From contig CAZIEW010000012.1 in the NCBI GenBank assembly GCA_964538515.1, forward strand, positions 1 to 64,000: a stretch of 64,000 nucleotides of DNA, written 5' to 3'. Each line of letters opens with the position of its first letter. The stretch's first letter is position 1. Positions 33,999-42,715 of the stretch are shown here, piece after piece. This DNA comes from CALBZH01 sp964538515 (GTDB lineage Bacteria; Desulfobacterota; Syntrophobacteria; Syntrophobacterales; Syntrophobacteraceae). The position numbers and the translations under genes were made by a program. The notes beneath the pieces are model-generated. The model was not told where the DNA came from and did no database searches. It saw only the letters and a list, made by a program, of their open reading frames with translations.

Positions 33999-35102
33999 TC
34001 AGGCGCGAGCCCGCTCGATGTTGCTCAAACCGATCACCAGACAAAAGAAAAGGCTCACGACCACCGCGGCTACCCCGTGTGGCCCGATACCGGCGGGAGA
34101 GCTGGCCAATCCGAAATTGTGGGCAAAGGCGGCTCCGGTGATCATCCCCAAGACAAACACCCCGGCATCAGCATCCCCTTCGCCGGACATGAACAGCTGG
34201 CGCCCAGGGCACCCCCCTGCCAAGGCGAAAGAAAGGCCGGCTACGAGCATGCCGGCAAAGTTCCATAGCGCTTGGGTATGGGCAACGGGCTGTTTCTCGA
34301 ATCCGGGATGAAACTGGCCGACCACCAGGTTGGTCAGCCACGCGGCTGCCAGGAGTGCCAGGAACCCGGAAAAGAGGTGCCACTGCCTGAACAAAATGAG
34401 GTCCCGGAGCGCTCCCATGGTGCAGAACCGGCTCCGCTGCGCCAGAAACCCGACAAAGAGACCGATTCCCAGGGAAAGCGCAACGGGCGCGTAGGCGGCT
34501 CCCGGTCCTTTGAGGCTGTAGAAAAGCACTCCGCTTTGGGCCTGTCCCTCGACAGGCGCAAACATGAATCGGAGCAACAGCAGCCCCGCAATGAGCAGCG
34601 GCATTAGGAGTCCCGTGCCGTAACTCTGCTTGCTGCTGCGACCAAGGCTGTAACCTTGCTTGAAAAACAGTGTCCCGCCCCATACGCCGACCGCAAGACC
34701 CGCCAAGCCGAAGAGCGCATTCCCATCGCCTCCCGCCAACCGAAGGAGCGTCCGCCAGGGGCATCCCAGAAACACGAGCGCCCCGATCATGGCGGTCATT
34801 CCCAGAACGAATCGTGCCAGAGGTGCTGATCCCCCTCTCGGCTTGAACTCACGGAAAAGGAGCGCAGCGGCGAACGATCCAAGAACGAATCCGAGGATTT
34901 CCGGCCTAAGGTACTGAACCACCTCTGCCCGGTGCATGCCGACGGCGCCTGTAATATCCCGATCAAAACAGGCCACACAGATGCCCATGTTGCCCGGGTT
35001 GCCCAGCTTCTGGAGCAGTGAGGCGAGTACCCCGATGACAATGCCAACGGCAATTATGCCCATACTTGTCGCAAAGACATTCTTTGTCCTTTCCAATTCC
35101 AC
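33999..35102 (-). CDS. yedE: YedE-family selenium/thiosulfate membrane transporter
   Basis: About 367 residues with roughly ten membrane helices, of the YeeE/YedE family (thiosulfate or putative selenium importers). Conserved elements are CVACFDRDITGAVGMH, FLGCPWRTLLRLAGGDGNA, QRSRFCTMGALRDLILF and GGCPGRQLFMSGEGDADA; their cysteines are thought to pass the chalcogen substrate along the pore. I choose the GTG at 35102 behind AAGGAGG; the open frame to 35213 would overlap the upstream small gene. With TusA-like and DUF3343 genes downstream it matches the selenium-type YedE locus. Thiosulfate remains a possible substrate. Confidence 0.9.
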   Translation of the reverse strand: MELERTKNVFATSMGIIAVGIVIGVLASLLQKLGNPGNMGICVACFDRDITGAVGMHRAEVVQYLRPEILGFVLGSFAAALLFREFKPRGGSAPLARFVLGMTAMIGALVFLGCPWRTLLRLAGGDGNALFGLAGLAVGVWGGTLFFKQGYSLGRSSKQSYGTGLLMPLLIAGLLLLRFMFAPVEGQAQSGVLFYSLKGPGAAYAPVALSLGIGLFVGFLAQRSRFCTMGALRDLILFRQWHLFSGFLALLAAAWLTNLVVGQFHPGFEKQPVAHTQALWNFAGMLVAGLSFALAGGCPGRQLFMSGEGDADAGVFVLGMITGAAFAHNFGLASSPAGIGPHGVAAVVVSLFFCLVIGLSNIERARA

Positions 35103-35124
35103 CTCCACCTCCTTCGTTACACAC

Positions 35125-35331
35125 TCACCGTCCGGCCCGCGTCCACGGGCAGGCCAAATCCTCCACGCAATAGGTGTGCACGCTCCTGCAATAGGGACAC
35201 TCCACCGAAACACTCCCCACTAGCGTCCTATCCCCCCGCAACCCCTCTCTCACGTGCAGCTCCCCCACGATTTGCCAGTTCTCCGATGCGTATTCCCTGC
35301 CTGTCACAGGACAAACGAAATAGAGCTCCAT
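35125..35331 (-). CDS. Small zinc-ribbon-like protein upstream of yedE
   Basis: 68 residues, unrecognised. It has cysteines arranged as FVCPVTGREY and VECPYCRSVHTYCVEDLACP, suggesting a small metal-binding or thiol protein. It ends 22 bases before the chosen yedE start and reads the same way, so it is probably the first gene of the Se/S operon. The ribosome site is weak. Confidence 0.55.
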   Translation of the reverse strand: MELYFVCPVTGREYASENWQIVGELHVREGLRGDRTLVGSVSVECPYCRSVHTYCVEDLACPWTRAGR

Positions 35332-35744
35332 TCAGTCCACGACCTTTCGCCGTGCAGCACAGCACACCGGCAGCCTTCTTCTTTCTGGCTCAAGCCCCAA
35401 ATCATAGAAGTCAGGCAAAAGTCCTCGGGCGAATCCCAAAAACCCAGGAAAAGCGAGATTGACCTCCTGAAATCTCTCGATTTCAGCCGAATATGTTATA
35501 GACTCCAGCTCTAGGCGCTGTGAAATAGGAACTGCTAATGGTCCTGGAGTGTTTACATAGGTAAGTGCGATGGTAAGACGTCATGATCTCCGGGAGGGTC
35601 ATGCGGTCCGGAAAAGGGAGAACGGAGAATGGAGGGCGAGGAGCCCATGAGCGTCTCATCCCCGCATCATGGCGTCGAGACCGACGTCATCGGCGAGAAG
35701 GGCGAGGTGTCCAAAACCAGGACGGTTGGCAACTGGCTCCGGCT
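35332..35744. other. Intergenic region between lspA and the Se/S operon, with a hairpin
   Basis: 413 bases without a convincing gene. CTGAAATC (35467-35474) and GATTTCAG (35479-35486) form a perfect 8-bp stem with a 4-base loop and no T-run on either side. It may act as an operator or an RNA leader for the yedE operon about 135 bases downstream on the minus strand. No -35/-10 pair stood out. Confidence 0.45.
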
Positions 35745-36287
35745 TCAATCTTCCATGGAAAGGCGGCCTGCGACCGCCCTTCTGCCGCCCTTCGTCAACA
35801 CGGAGGCCCCATGCCACAAGACGCTCAACAGGAAAAGCGCCGCCCCGGTTACAATCGCGGCGTCCGCGACATTGAAGACGCATGTCCGGTAGGAGCCCCA
35901 GCCGAGGTTGAGAAAGTCAACGACATAGCCACCGAGAGCGACCCTGTCCATGAGATTGCTCAGGGCGCCTCCCGCGAACAGCGCCAGGAAGGCGGTGGGA
36001 CCGGCCCCGAAGGCGGCCCCCAGCATGAGATAGGACACGAGCACCGCCAGAAATACGGAGACGGTGATCGTCACAGTCAGCCCTCTCCAATGCTCGGGCA
36101 GATAGTGCTCGAAGCTGAGAACCCCACCCTTGTTCTCAAGATAGTCCAACCGAAAGGTATCCTTGGCAAAAGAGATCACCTTGTTCTTGGGAAGGTGGGT
36201 CTTTGCAAGCACTTTCGTATATTGATCGAATGCCACGCAGATCAGGATCATGGAGAGAACCAGTAATATTCGCTGCCACCTCTTCAT
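35745..36287 (-). CDS. lspA: Lipoprotein signal peptidase (signal peptidase II)
   Basis: A 180-residue inner-membrane aspartyl protease that removes lipoprotein signal peptides. Four membrane helices are evident. Conserved boxes are VAFDQYTKVLAK, YLENKGGVLSF, ALSNLMDRVALGGYVVDFL (first catalytic Asp) and CVFNVADAAIVTGA (second catalytic Asp). The residues following the second box differ a little from the common NxGAAFS. Length is normal. It would process, among others, the PhnD-like lipoprotein of this window. Confidence 0.92.
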   Translation of the reverse strand: MKRWQRILLVLSMILICVAFDQYTKVLAKTHLPKNKVISFAKDTFRLDYLENKGGVLSFEHYLPEHWRGLTVTITVSVFLAVLVSYLMLGAAFGAGPTAFLALFAGGALSNLMDRVALGGYVVDFLNLGWGSYRTCVFNVADAAIVTGAALFLLSVLWHGASVLTKGGRRAVAGRLSMED

Positions 36288-36335
36288 TCGCAGCCTCCGC
36301 AGAACACCACCACAGCCATTTGCTCCCAGTCGGGG

Positions 36336-36782
36336 TTAGCGCACGGGGAAGTCCCCGTCATAGCTGTCCAGTCTCCGTTCCAGGTTTCGAAGCGAGCTCA
36401 AGAACAGACCAAGCCCGCCAAAACAAAGCACTAAAATCGTGATCAGCTCGAATGCCGTCATGGACCTCAAGGAGAAATGAGTCGATGCGATCACCCCATA
36501 GATCATGGCGGCCAGAGACCCGAGGGAGAGGAGCCACCCGAGGGGGTTCCTGGCATTGTAGAAGATGATGGCAATCCCAAAGATGAACGGAATCATGACC
36601 ATGCCGCTCGTTATGGCAAACGTATGCCCCCACATGGAGCCGCCGTAGAGAGACATGCCTAAGCCGAAATGAGCAGACACGGTGATGGACTGCAACAACA
36701 GGTAGAACCCGCCGCACATCATAAAAAAGCCGATGAGAAAACGCCCCACGCCCCCACTTGTTCCTCCAGCTCCTCGCCCCAT
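36336..36782 (-). CDS. Membrane protein of unknown function
   Basis: About 148 residues from ATG 36782, chosen because GGAGGGG lies nine bases upstream. A glycine-rich start (MGRGAGGTSGGVG) is followed by four predicted membrane helices (for example FLIGFFMMCGGFYLLLQS and MVMIPFIFGIAIIFY) and a basic tail. No family recognised. It lies 48 bases downstream of nothing coding on its strand except the next membrane gene 180 bases upstream, with which it might be co-transcribed. Confidence 0.6.
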   Translation of the reverse strand: MGRGAGGTSGGVGRFLIGFFMMCGGFYLLLQSITVSAHFGLGMSLYGGSMWGHTFAITSGMVMIPFIFGIAIIFYNARNPLGWLLSLGSLAAMIYGVIASTHFSLRSMTAFELITILVLCFGGLGLFLSSLRNLERRLDSYDGDFPVR

Positions 36783-36962
36783 CGCGTCGTTCCCCTCCAT
36801 GCGGTTTGAATGATCCCACCGGCAGTGCCAAGAAACGCCGGTGTCCTGACCCATGGTCTCTGTTATCACCACCACGCCCCCGGAGAACCCAGTCGAGCAT
36901 CTCTGCCACGACCTACCTCCTCTTCTCGCGGACACCCCGGCCTTTCGCGAAAGGAGCCCGCA

Positions 36963-37583
36963 TCACCCCAACGCAATCCGGGCATTCCCCCGTTGCCTCC
37001 AAGATCTGCTCGAGGCACCGCGGAGAATATGCCTGCGCATCCCGAACGTGGGGTCCGGCGGGTCAAGAAGACCGATCGCACACACGCCTATCCCCTCCAG
37101 GAACTGCTCCGCCTTCCGTAGAAGGATATCATTCTGCCACGCGATTGGCTCAGCATAACTGCCTTCGACGCTCGGCACAATCGGGAACCTGAGGAAACGG
37201 AGCGTCTCGGCGGCCAGCGCCTTGAAACGCACCGGTCCCATGAGCAGATGCGCAACGACGAGAGGATGGTACTCGCCGAGGAGATTTTCGGTGACACGAT
37301 CGCAGGCACGAATTGAAGCTGGAGGGCACAGAACCATCTTGATCGGATGCGTGACCCGCTCATCGGCATCTTCCGGGAAGCATGCCTTGAAGAGGGCGTT
37401 GAATTGAGGAGCGATCCACAAAACGATGGGAAGCGCAGCAAGTCCCAGAAGAAGGAGCATGTCCACGGGGCCACCGTAGATCACAACCGCTGGCGCCACG
37501 GTGAAAAGGAGCACAAACGACTCGATGCAAGCCAGCCTAAGCCCCTTCATGCGCGAGGTCGCGGCGGCGAGGCGAGCGCGCAT
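36963..37583 (-). CDS. Unknown protein with N-terminal membrane hairpin
   Basis: 206 residues (195 if the ATG at 37550 is used). Two hydrophobic segments near the N-terminus (FVLLFTVAPAVVIY and MLLLLGLAALPIVLWIA) are followed by a soluble region with three cysteines and no motif I recognise. The last 25 residues are arginine-rich. Neither start has a good Shine-Dalgarno sequence, so the gene call is moderate. The neighbour 180 bases downstream is also an unknown membrane protein. Confidence 0.5.
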   Translation of the reverse strand: MRARLAAATSRMKGLRLACIESFVLLFTVAPAVVIYGGPVDMLLLLGLAALPIVLWIAPQFNALFKACFPEDADERVTHPIKMVLCPPASIRACDRVTENLLGEYHPLVVAHLLMGPVRFKALAAETLRFLRFPIVPSVEGSYAEPIAWQNDILLRKAEQFLEGIGVCAIGLLDPPDPTFGMRRHILRGASSRSWRQRGNARIALG

Positions 37584-37730
37584 CAGGAGGCGCAGCCCGC
37601 AGCTGGTTCAAGAACGTGCCGACCTCGCTGGCCTGCCGGACATCATCACAACGCAGCAGGCGCTTCATGGGTCCCTCCTGCCGGGCTGCGATCCCCGTAC
37701 AGCGATTGGGAATGGCTCGTGACAGTTTGT

Positions 37731-38591
37731 CTATGCGTCTGTTTCTTTGTCCAGGTTCCGAACCGCATCCAGGATCGATTTGGAGGAGCGGGCCGAAGCC
37801 TCGATCAGTGCTTTTTCATAGGCCGTTTGGCTCACGGCGTAGAACTTCTTGCCGGGCCCGGAGCCCATCTCTTTGATATACCGCTTCAACTCCGCAGTGG
37901 AGAGGGAACGGTAGGTGTAGAGAATCTGGGCCCGCACCATGGGCCGCACGCTGGTCTCGAGGGCGGGTCTCTGCTTCTCTGCCACCTTCACAAGGTCAGA
38001 AAAGGTAATTTGCTTTTCCGCAGGAAGCATGGCGGCAATCGCCGAAATGGATGCGATCTGCATCCCGAGGATCACAGTGGCTGTCGACCTCGTCGCATGC
38101 TGCACCGAATCGAACTGTTTCGCCAGTTGCGAGCGACTCTTGGGTGCGGGAGTGCGCTGGAGCTCCACCATGTAGGCATCGATTGCTTCGGATGCTTCGG
38201 GGGTCGCCGCCGCGATCTCCAGTTCAGTGCATTTCTTGATCAGCGGCGAATCCAGCCATTTGACGATTGCCTGCATCTCTGCCGGAGTAAGCTTTGCTTC
38301 GAGCTCGGCACCAACGGATTCTCTGAGCTTCTCGGGAGCGAACGCCTCGCCGATCAGCTTTCGGATTCGCTCGCGAACCGCGGGCGACTGCCCCCCTTCC
38401 GTCCCGTCTCGCTCCTCGGCCGCCTTTTCGTAAGACAGCTGAGCAATGCGGGCGATCTGCGCAAGCTGCTCGCTCGCTCCCGATTTCGCGAGAATCTCCT
38501 CCACCAGGGCGCTCGCAGCCATAGCTGGGGCGGCAACGAAGGCCAGACAGCAGAACAACAGCAAGGCTGACGTTTTCTTAGAAACCAACAT
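37731..38591 (-). CDS. Secreted DUF2059-containing protein
   Basis: 286 residues from ATG 38591 (GGAGG upstream) with a clear Sec signal peptide (LLLFCCLAFVAAPAMAAS). The mature protein is helical, with a DUF2059-like segment (LTPAEMQAIVKWLDSPLIKKCTELE and a later STAELKRYIKEMGSGPGKKFYA), the repeated type that occurs in many Gram-negative periplasmic proteins of unknown role. It diverges from the MscS-type channel gene. Confidence 0.72.
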   Translation of the reverse strand: MLVSKKTSALLLFCCLAFVAAPAMAASALVEEILAKSGASEQLAQIARIAQLSYEKAAEERDGTEGGQSPAVRERIRKLIGEAFAPEKLRESVGAELEAKLTPAEMQAIVKWLDSPLIKKCTELEIAAATPEASEAIDAYMVELQRTPAPKSRSQLAKQFDSVQHATRSTATVILGMQIASISAIAAMLPAEKQITFSDLVKVAEKQRPALETSVRPMVRAQILYTYRSLSTAELKRYIKEMGSGPGKKFYAVSQTAYEKALIEASARSSKSILDAVRNLDKETDA

Positions 38592-38906
38592 GGTTACCTC
38601 CAACGATCGGGACCCGGAGCAATGTTTCAGATCAATGGGAAAAATGGGACTGCGCTGGACCGTCTCAACCTGAATCCTAATCTAATGCCGGTGAGAAGGC
38701 GCAGCACGGAGCTTGGAGCAAAATCTCGCCTTGGCAGTGGTATCGAATCACACCACCTCGGACTTGATACGTTATTTCCACAATGAAATCCAGAGCCACC
38801 CAAACGAGCTCTCGTGGCAAAAAGGGCTTCTCATCCAGCCCATTTGAACCTATCCTTGCGCGGCATTGCAAGCAATTCGAAACAAACTTGCGTCGGAGGA
38901 AAACGC
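38592..38906. other. Divergent intergenic region
   Basis: 315 bases between the DUF2059 gene (minus) and the channel gene (plus). It must hold both promoters, but I saw no clear -35/-10 pair, repeat or RNA element in it. Confidence 0.4.
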
Positions 38907-41513
38907 ATGCCGGCTAACCACCTTCTTCACCTCTCTCGCACCGTGCTTGTCCTGCTCATTCTGTCAGGCTCGAGTCTTGTCGCGGCGGCAGCACCGACGC
39001 CAACTTCCGATGAGCGCGGCAAGGCGGCTTTCGTTGTGTCCGCAGCCACCGTGACCGAGGCGCTTCAGGATGCCTCCTCAACGATCAAGCAAAGCATTGC
39101 CACGATCCGTGCAAGAACCGTCGAGGCACAGCAGTCCCTGGTGCTCGCCCAGAAAGCTGCCGAAGAGCTGATGGCCGAAGCAGCGGGCATTAAGGCCCTG
39201 CTCGCCATTCAGCAGTTTCCCCTCAGTCGGGTGGAGGAGGTCCATGGCACCTATTCGGCCCGAGCCTCAAAGATTGCGGCTTCCCGGAAGCAGCTTACGG
39301 AAGAAATCGCCCGGCTCAAGGAGGATACGGCGGACAAGACCGAGGCCGTCGCCCAGATGGAGAAGGACTTGCTCCTGATTGCCGCAGGGCAACAGGCCGA
39401 CGAATCCCGGCAGGACCTGGAAGCCGCCTTTGAGAGCTATCGCCGCCTGGTCACCGGCGAAGAGCGAGAGCTTGCCCGACTGATCGAGATTTCAGAAAAG
39501 ACGGGGGAGTACTTTCAAGCCGAGGAAGCACAGCTGGGAGAGATTCTACCCCTGCTCGAAAAGCAGCGGGAATCCTGGAAGCTGGAGCTCCTCAAGCGCC
39601 AGCAGCACATGTCCCTGAAGCAGCAGATCGTTGTCATCTGGAACAGCATCACTGAAATTCCAAAGCGTGTGACCCACTGGGTCGTCAAGCTCGTCCAGTC
39701 AGGCACCGTGGAGGGCTTCGCCAGGTCCCACCCCATGGCACTCTCGGTTCTCGTCGCTTTGGTGGCCATTCTGAGCTGGGGCGCCCGACGCCTCAAGACT
39801 CTGGCTCACGACAAGCTCGAGCTCTGGAAGGCGAAACGGGATCGTCCCAGCCTCCAGTGGCTGATTGGGGTCGGTCAGGAGACTGTCTCCCAGGTCTATC
39901 CCGTCGGACTGGCCCTCTGGCTGAGCGTGACCCTCAAGACCCTCGGTCTTGCAGAGACCGTGCCGGCAAGACTCAGCATCTACGGGCTGCTGACGCTGAT
40001 TGGGATGAGCTTCCTGCTCGGGCTCATCCGGGTTTCATACGAGATCGCGGTGCACAAGGAGGTTAAGATTCTGACCGAGAGGGCCGGTCGTTTCTACCGG
40101 CGCATGCTCAAGCTCTTCGTCGTCTGGAGCCTCCTGGGTGGCTTCGGATTGACGTGTCTTCGTCTCCTCGAATTTCCCGCCACCATCACGCAGCTGACAC
40201 GCCTGCTTTTTGAGGCGGGACTGCTCTACTTCGTGATCCGCATGACTCGTCCAGCCCGGGTGGAAAGCCTCCTGGCAGTCATCCCCGATGCCAGACAGAC
40301 ATTTCGGCATTGGATGGTGCTGCTTGGCAGGGCCCGGTACGGCCTGATCGGAATCGTCGGCATCGCCTTGATGGCTTACCCGCTCGGTTTTCAGCCGCTT
40401 TCCCTGCATCTGGTGGGGTCCGCGGCGCAGACCGTGGGACTGGTCACCATCGGCATACTCGTGCGCTGGGGGGGGAGGACCGCCATCCATTTTTCCCTCC
40501 ACGCGGACAATGGATGGCTCGGCAGGCGCTTCCCGGACCGGTACGACCTGCTCGGCCGCCTGTGTGCCCTCGCACAAGGCTCGTTCGACGTGCTGCTCGT
40601 CGGGGCTGGCGGCACCGTGCTCTATACCCTGTGGGGCGGAGCGCCCGCAGACCTGCTCACCGTCCTGCAGTGGCTGCGCTATGGCATTCCCATCGGCTCC
40701 GTGCAGCTGTCGCCCCTTAACCTCATCCTCGGAGCCGTCGTCCTCAATCTGGGATTCTGGCTCTCCCGCTTTTCGACCCGCATTCTTCAAACCCGCGTGT
40801 TCCCGCGAACGGGCTGGGACATCGGGATCCAGTATACCATTTCGACCATCCTCCAATATGTGATCCTCATCCTGGGGATCCTCATGACGCTTAATGTTTT
40901 GGGATTTCCTCTTGCCAATTTGGCACTCGTCATGGGCGCCTTGGGCGTTGGGATCGGCCTGGGGCTCCAGAACATCGTAAGCAACTTCTTCAGCGGTCTG
41001 GTGCTCCTGATCGAGCGCCCCATCAAGGTGGGGGACATGCTGGCGATTGACGGGCAGCTTGGCGAGGTCAAAGAAATTCGTATTCGGAGCACGGTGTTCC
41101 AGACTTTCGACAAGTCGGTGCTGATCATTCCCAACTCAGAGCTGACCGCATCGAAAATCCTCAATTGGACCCACTATGGCCGGGGATCGAGTCGGATCAC
41201 TCTTAAGATCGGCGTTGGGTATGGATCGGACATCGGGCTGGTCACGCGACTGCTCGGGGAAATCTGTGCAGCCAACGGACGGGTGCTGAAGGAGCCCCAG
41301 CCCCAGGTGCTTTTCATCGCCTACGGCGAAAGCTCACTGGATTTCAGCGTCCTGGCTCATGTCGCGAAGCCCGAAGACCGGACGCCGGCCATCCATGAGC
41401 TCAACACCGCCATTTTTGACGCCTTCCGCGAGCACGGCATCGAGATCCCGTTCCCACAGCGCGATCTTTTCATCAAGAACTGGCCTCAAGGCCTGCTGAA
41501 GGGGGAGGTTTAG
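38907..41513 (+). CDS. Large MscS/MscK-type mechanosensitive channel
   Basis: 868 residues from ATG 38907 behind GGAGG. Signal peptide (VLLILSGSSLVAAAA), a periplasmic coiled-coil domain of about 240 residues, then about eleven membrane helices, ending with an MscS core. The pore-lining helix and following beta domain are conserved: LVMGALGVGIGLGLQNIVSN, FFSGLVLLIERPIKVGDML, VKEIRIRSTVFQTFD and VLIIPNSEL. It should open under membrane tension and release solutes during osmotic downshock. The large periplasmic region places it with MscK/YbiO-like members rather than minimal MscS. Confidence 0.92.
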   Translation: MPANHLLHLSRTVLVLLILSGSSLVAAAAPTPTSDERGKAAFVVSAATVTEALQDASSTIKQSIATIRARTVEAQQSLVLAQKAAEELMAEAAGIKALLAIQQFPLSRVEEVHGTYSARASKIAASRKQLTEEIARLKEDTADKTEAVAQMEKDLLLIAAGQQADESRQDLEAAFESYRRLVTGEERELARLIEISEKTGEYFQAEEAQLGEILPLLEKQRESWKLELLKRQQHMSLKQQIVVIWNSITEIPKRVTHWVVKLVQSGTVEGFARSHPMALSVLVALVAILSWGARRLKTLAHDKLELWKAKRDRPSLQWLIGVGQETVSQVYPVGLALWLSVTLKTLGLAETVPARLSIYGLLTLIGMSFLLGLIRVSYEIAVHKEVKILTERAGRFYRRMLKLFVVWSLLGGFGLTCLRLLEFPATITQLTRLLFEAGLLYFVIRMTRPARVESLLAVIPDARQTFRHWMVLLGRARYGLIGIVGIALMAYPLGFQPLSLHLVGSAAQTVGLVTIGILVRWGGRTAIHFSLHADNGWLGRRFPDRYDLLGRLCALAQGSFDVLLVGAGGTVLYTLWGGAPADLLTVLQWLRYGIPIGSVQLSPLNLILGAVVLNLGFWLSRFSTRILQTRVFPRTGWDIGIQYTISTILQYVILILGILMTLNVLGFPLANLALVMGALGVGIGLGLQNIVSNFFSGLVLLIERPIKVGDMLAIDGQLGEVKEIRIRSTVFQTFDKSVLIIPNSELTASKILNWTHYGRGSSRITLKIGVGYGSDIGLVTRLLGEICAANGRVLKEPQPQVLFIAYGESSLDFSVLAHVAKPEDRTPAIHELNTAIFDAFREHGIEIPFPQRDLFIKNWPQGLLKGEV

Positions 41514-41803
41514 GTCCCCGTCTTCTAGCACCCCAATCAATACTTATTTTAGCATTTGATGCCCTCGTTCAAGTTTATTGCCCTTTTCGGACGCAGATCG
41601 AGGGCTCATTTGTTTTGAAGAAGCCTTCCCTGTCCTCGTCCTGCAACTTCCCATTGATTCTTCCGGTCCTCTTTCCGATTAGTCTGCTGAACGGTATGAT
41701 TCGTGCAAAAAGCGGATCAACAAGGTCGATACTCGCAGGGCGAGCATCCCGAAACCTTCACCCATCGAACAAGACCCTCGACAAAAAAACGGGAAGGAGA
41801 ACC

Positions 41804-41935
41804 ATGGAAAGTATACTCTTTGTAATCACGATGTTTGTCAGCCTTGCTCCGGCGCACGCCGCCATCGTCTTCCCCAAGGTCTGCCCGGCCTTTGCATTCG
41901 AGAGAAGGAGACCCCGATGTTCTTTGAACTGTTGA
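41804..41935 (+). CDS. Possible 43-residue secreted peptide / leader
   Basis: A short frame from ATG 41804, preceded by GGAAGGAGAACC, begins with a signal-peptide-like segment (ILFVITMFVSLAPAHAA) and ends in an Arg/Cys-rich tail with three cysteines. It overlaps the start of the next gene by 19 bases, so it might be a translation leader. The rest of the preceding gap (41514-41803) shows nothing. There is no homology evidence and the call is tentative. Confidence 0.35.
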   Translation: MESILFVITMFVSLAPAHAAIVFPKVCPAFAFERRRPRCSLNC

Positions 41936-42435
41936 CCCATGCCTATTACGATGTGACTCCGCCGATCGGCGGCAACGACCTGATGAAAGCCATCAATCAC
42001 CTGCACCGGTCTCTGGATCTCATCGGTGGGGCGAAAGAACGAGTCGAGAGTGGAGTGCTCGACAGCTTGTTTACCTCCAACGACCTGGCCGAGGGCTGGC
42101 TCGAAGTCAACTGCTGTCGATTGTACACAGAACGATCCGTTATCATTGAGGAATATTTGCAGCCGGCCATGGGGTTGATTCATGACGCCAAGTGCATGAT
42201 CGACTCCCTCGTCGCCTATGGAGACGGCATGACCTTCCACGGTAAGATGAACATCATCCGTTGCCTTCGGGACGCAGAAGACAGCATCCGAGGTGTTCTG
42301 GAAGAATTGGAAAGTTGGATCACCGCCAAAGGCAACGAGAGCCAGTGCGCAAATTGTGGGAAGCATTTCGCGTTCGGGGACAATTTCTGCTCAGGGTGCG
42401 GCCACAAGCTGACCGGGAATGCCGAGCCTCTCTGA
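41917..42435 (+). CDS. Helical protein with C-terminal zinc ribbon
   Basis: 172 residues, ATG with AAGGAG in front. The N-terminal 135 residues are predicted alpha-helical with no recognised family. The C-terminus is a zinc ribbon, CANCGKHFAFGDNFCSGCGHKL (C-x2-C-x10-C-x2-C). Function unknown; the ribbon suggests a cytosolic protein that binds nucleic acid or protein. It stands alone between the channel and the convergent YkgJ-type gene. Confidence 0.7.
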   Translation: MFFELLTHAYYDVTPPIGGNDLMKAINHLHRSLDLIGGAKERVESGVLDSLFTSNDLAEGWLEVNCCRLYTERSVIIEEYLQPAMGLIHDAKCMIDSLVAYGDGMTFHGKMNIIRCLRDAEDSIRGVLEELESWITAKGNESQCANCGKHFAFGDNFCSGCGHKLTGNAEPL

Positions 42436-42715
42436 CACGGCGAGACGGAAAAGTACGATTGACGTTGGCGTTTGAGGGATTTCACCGACTCAAGAACTGA
42501 AGCGGGGCACCCACCCGCAGATTTCAGGAGGCAGGTATCCATGCAAGCCGCATTGGCAGGCCCGCACGATTCGCTCCGGCCAACAGCCGATTCCAGATGG
42601 ATCCTCCACCACCACTTGGACCCGTCGCAGCGCTCGTGTGGGCCATCCCTACTGCTCAGCCCCAAAAAAGCCTAAGCTCCCGATCCCCCAAAATTCGAGC
42701 CGCATCGAGTGGCCC

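Noticed and set aside
35583..36266. Long plus-strand frame opposite lspA
   Set aside because: lspA on the minus strand has all catalytic motifs; the plus frame has low-complexity charged sequence and no recognisable domain.
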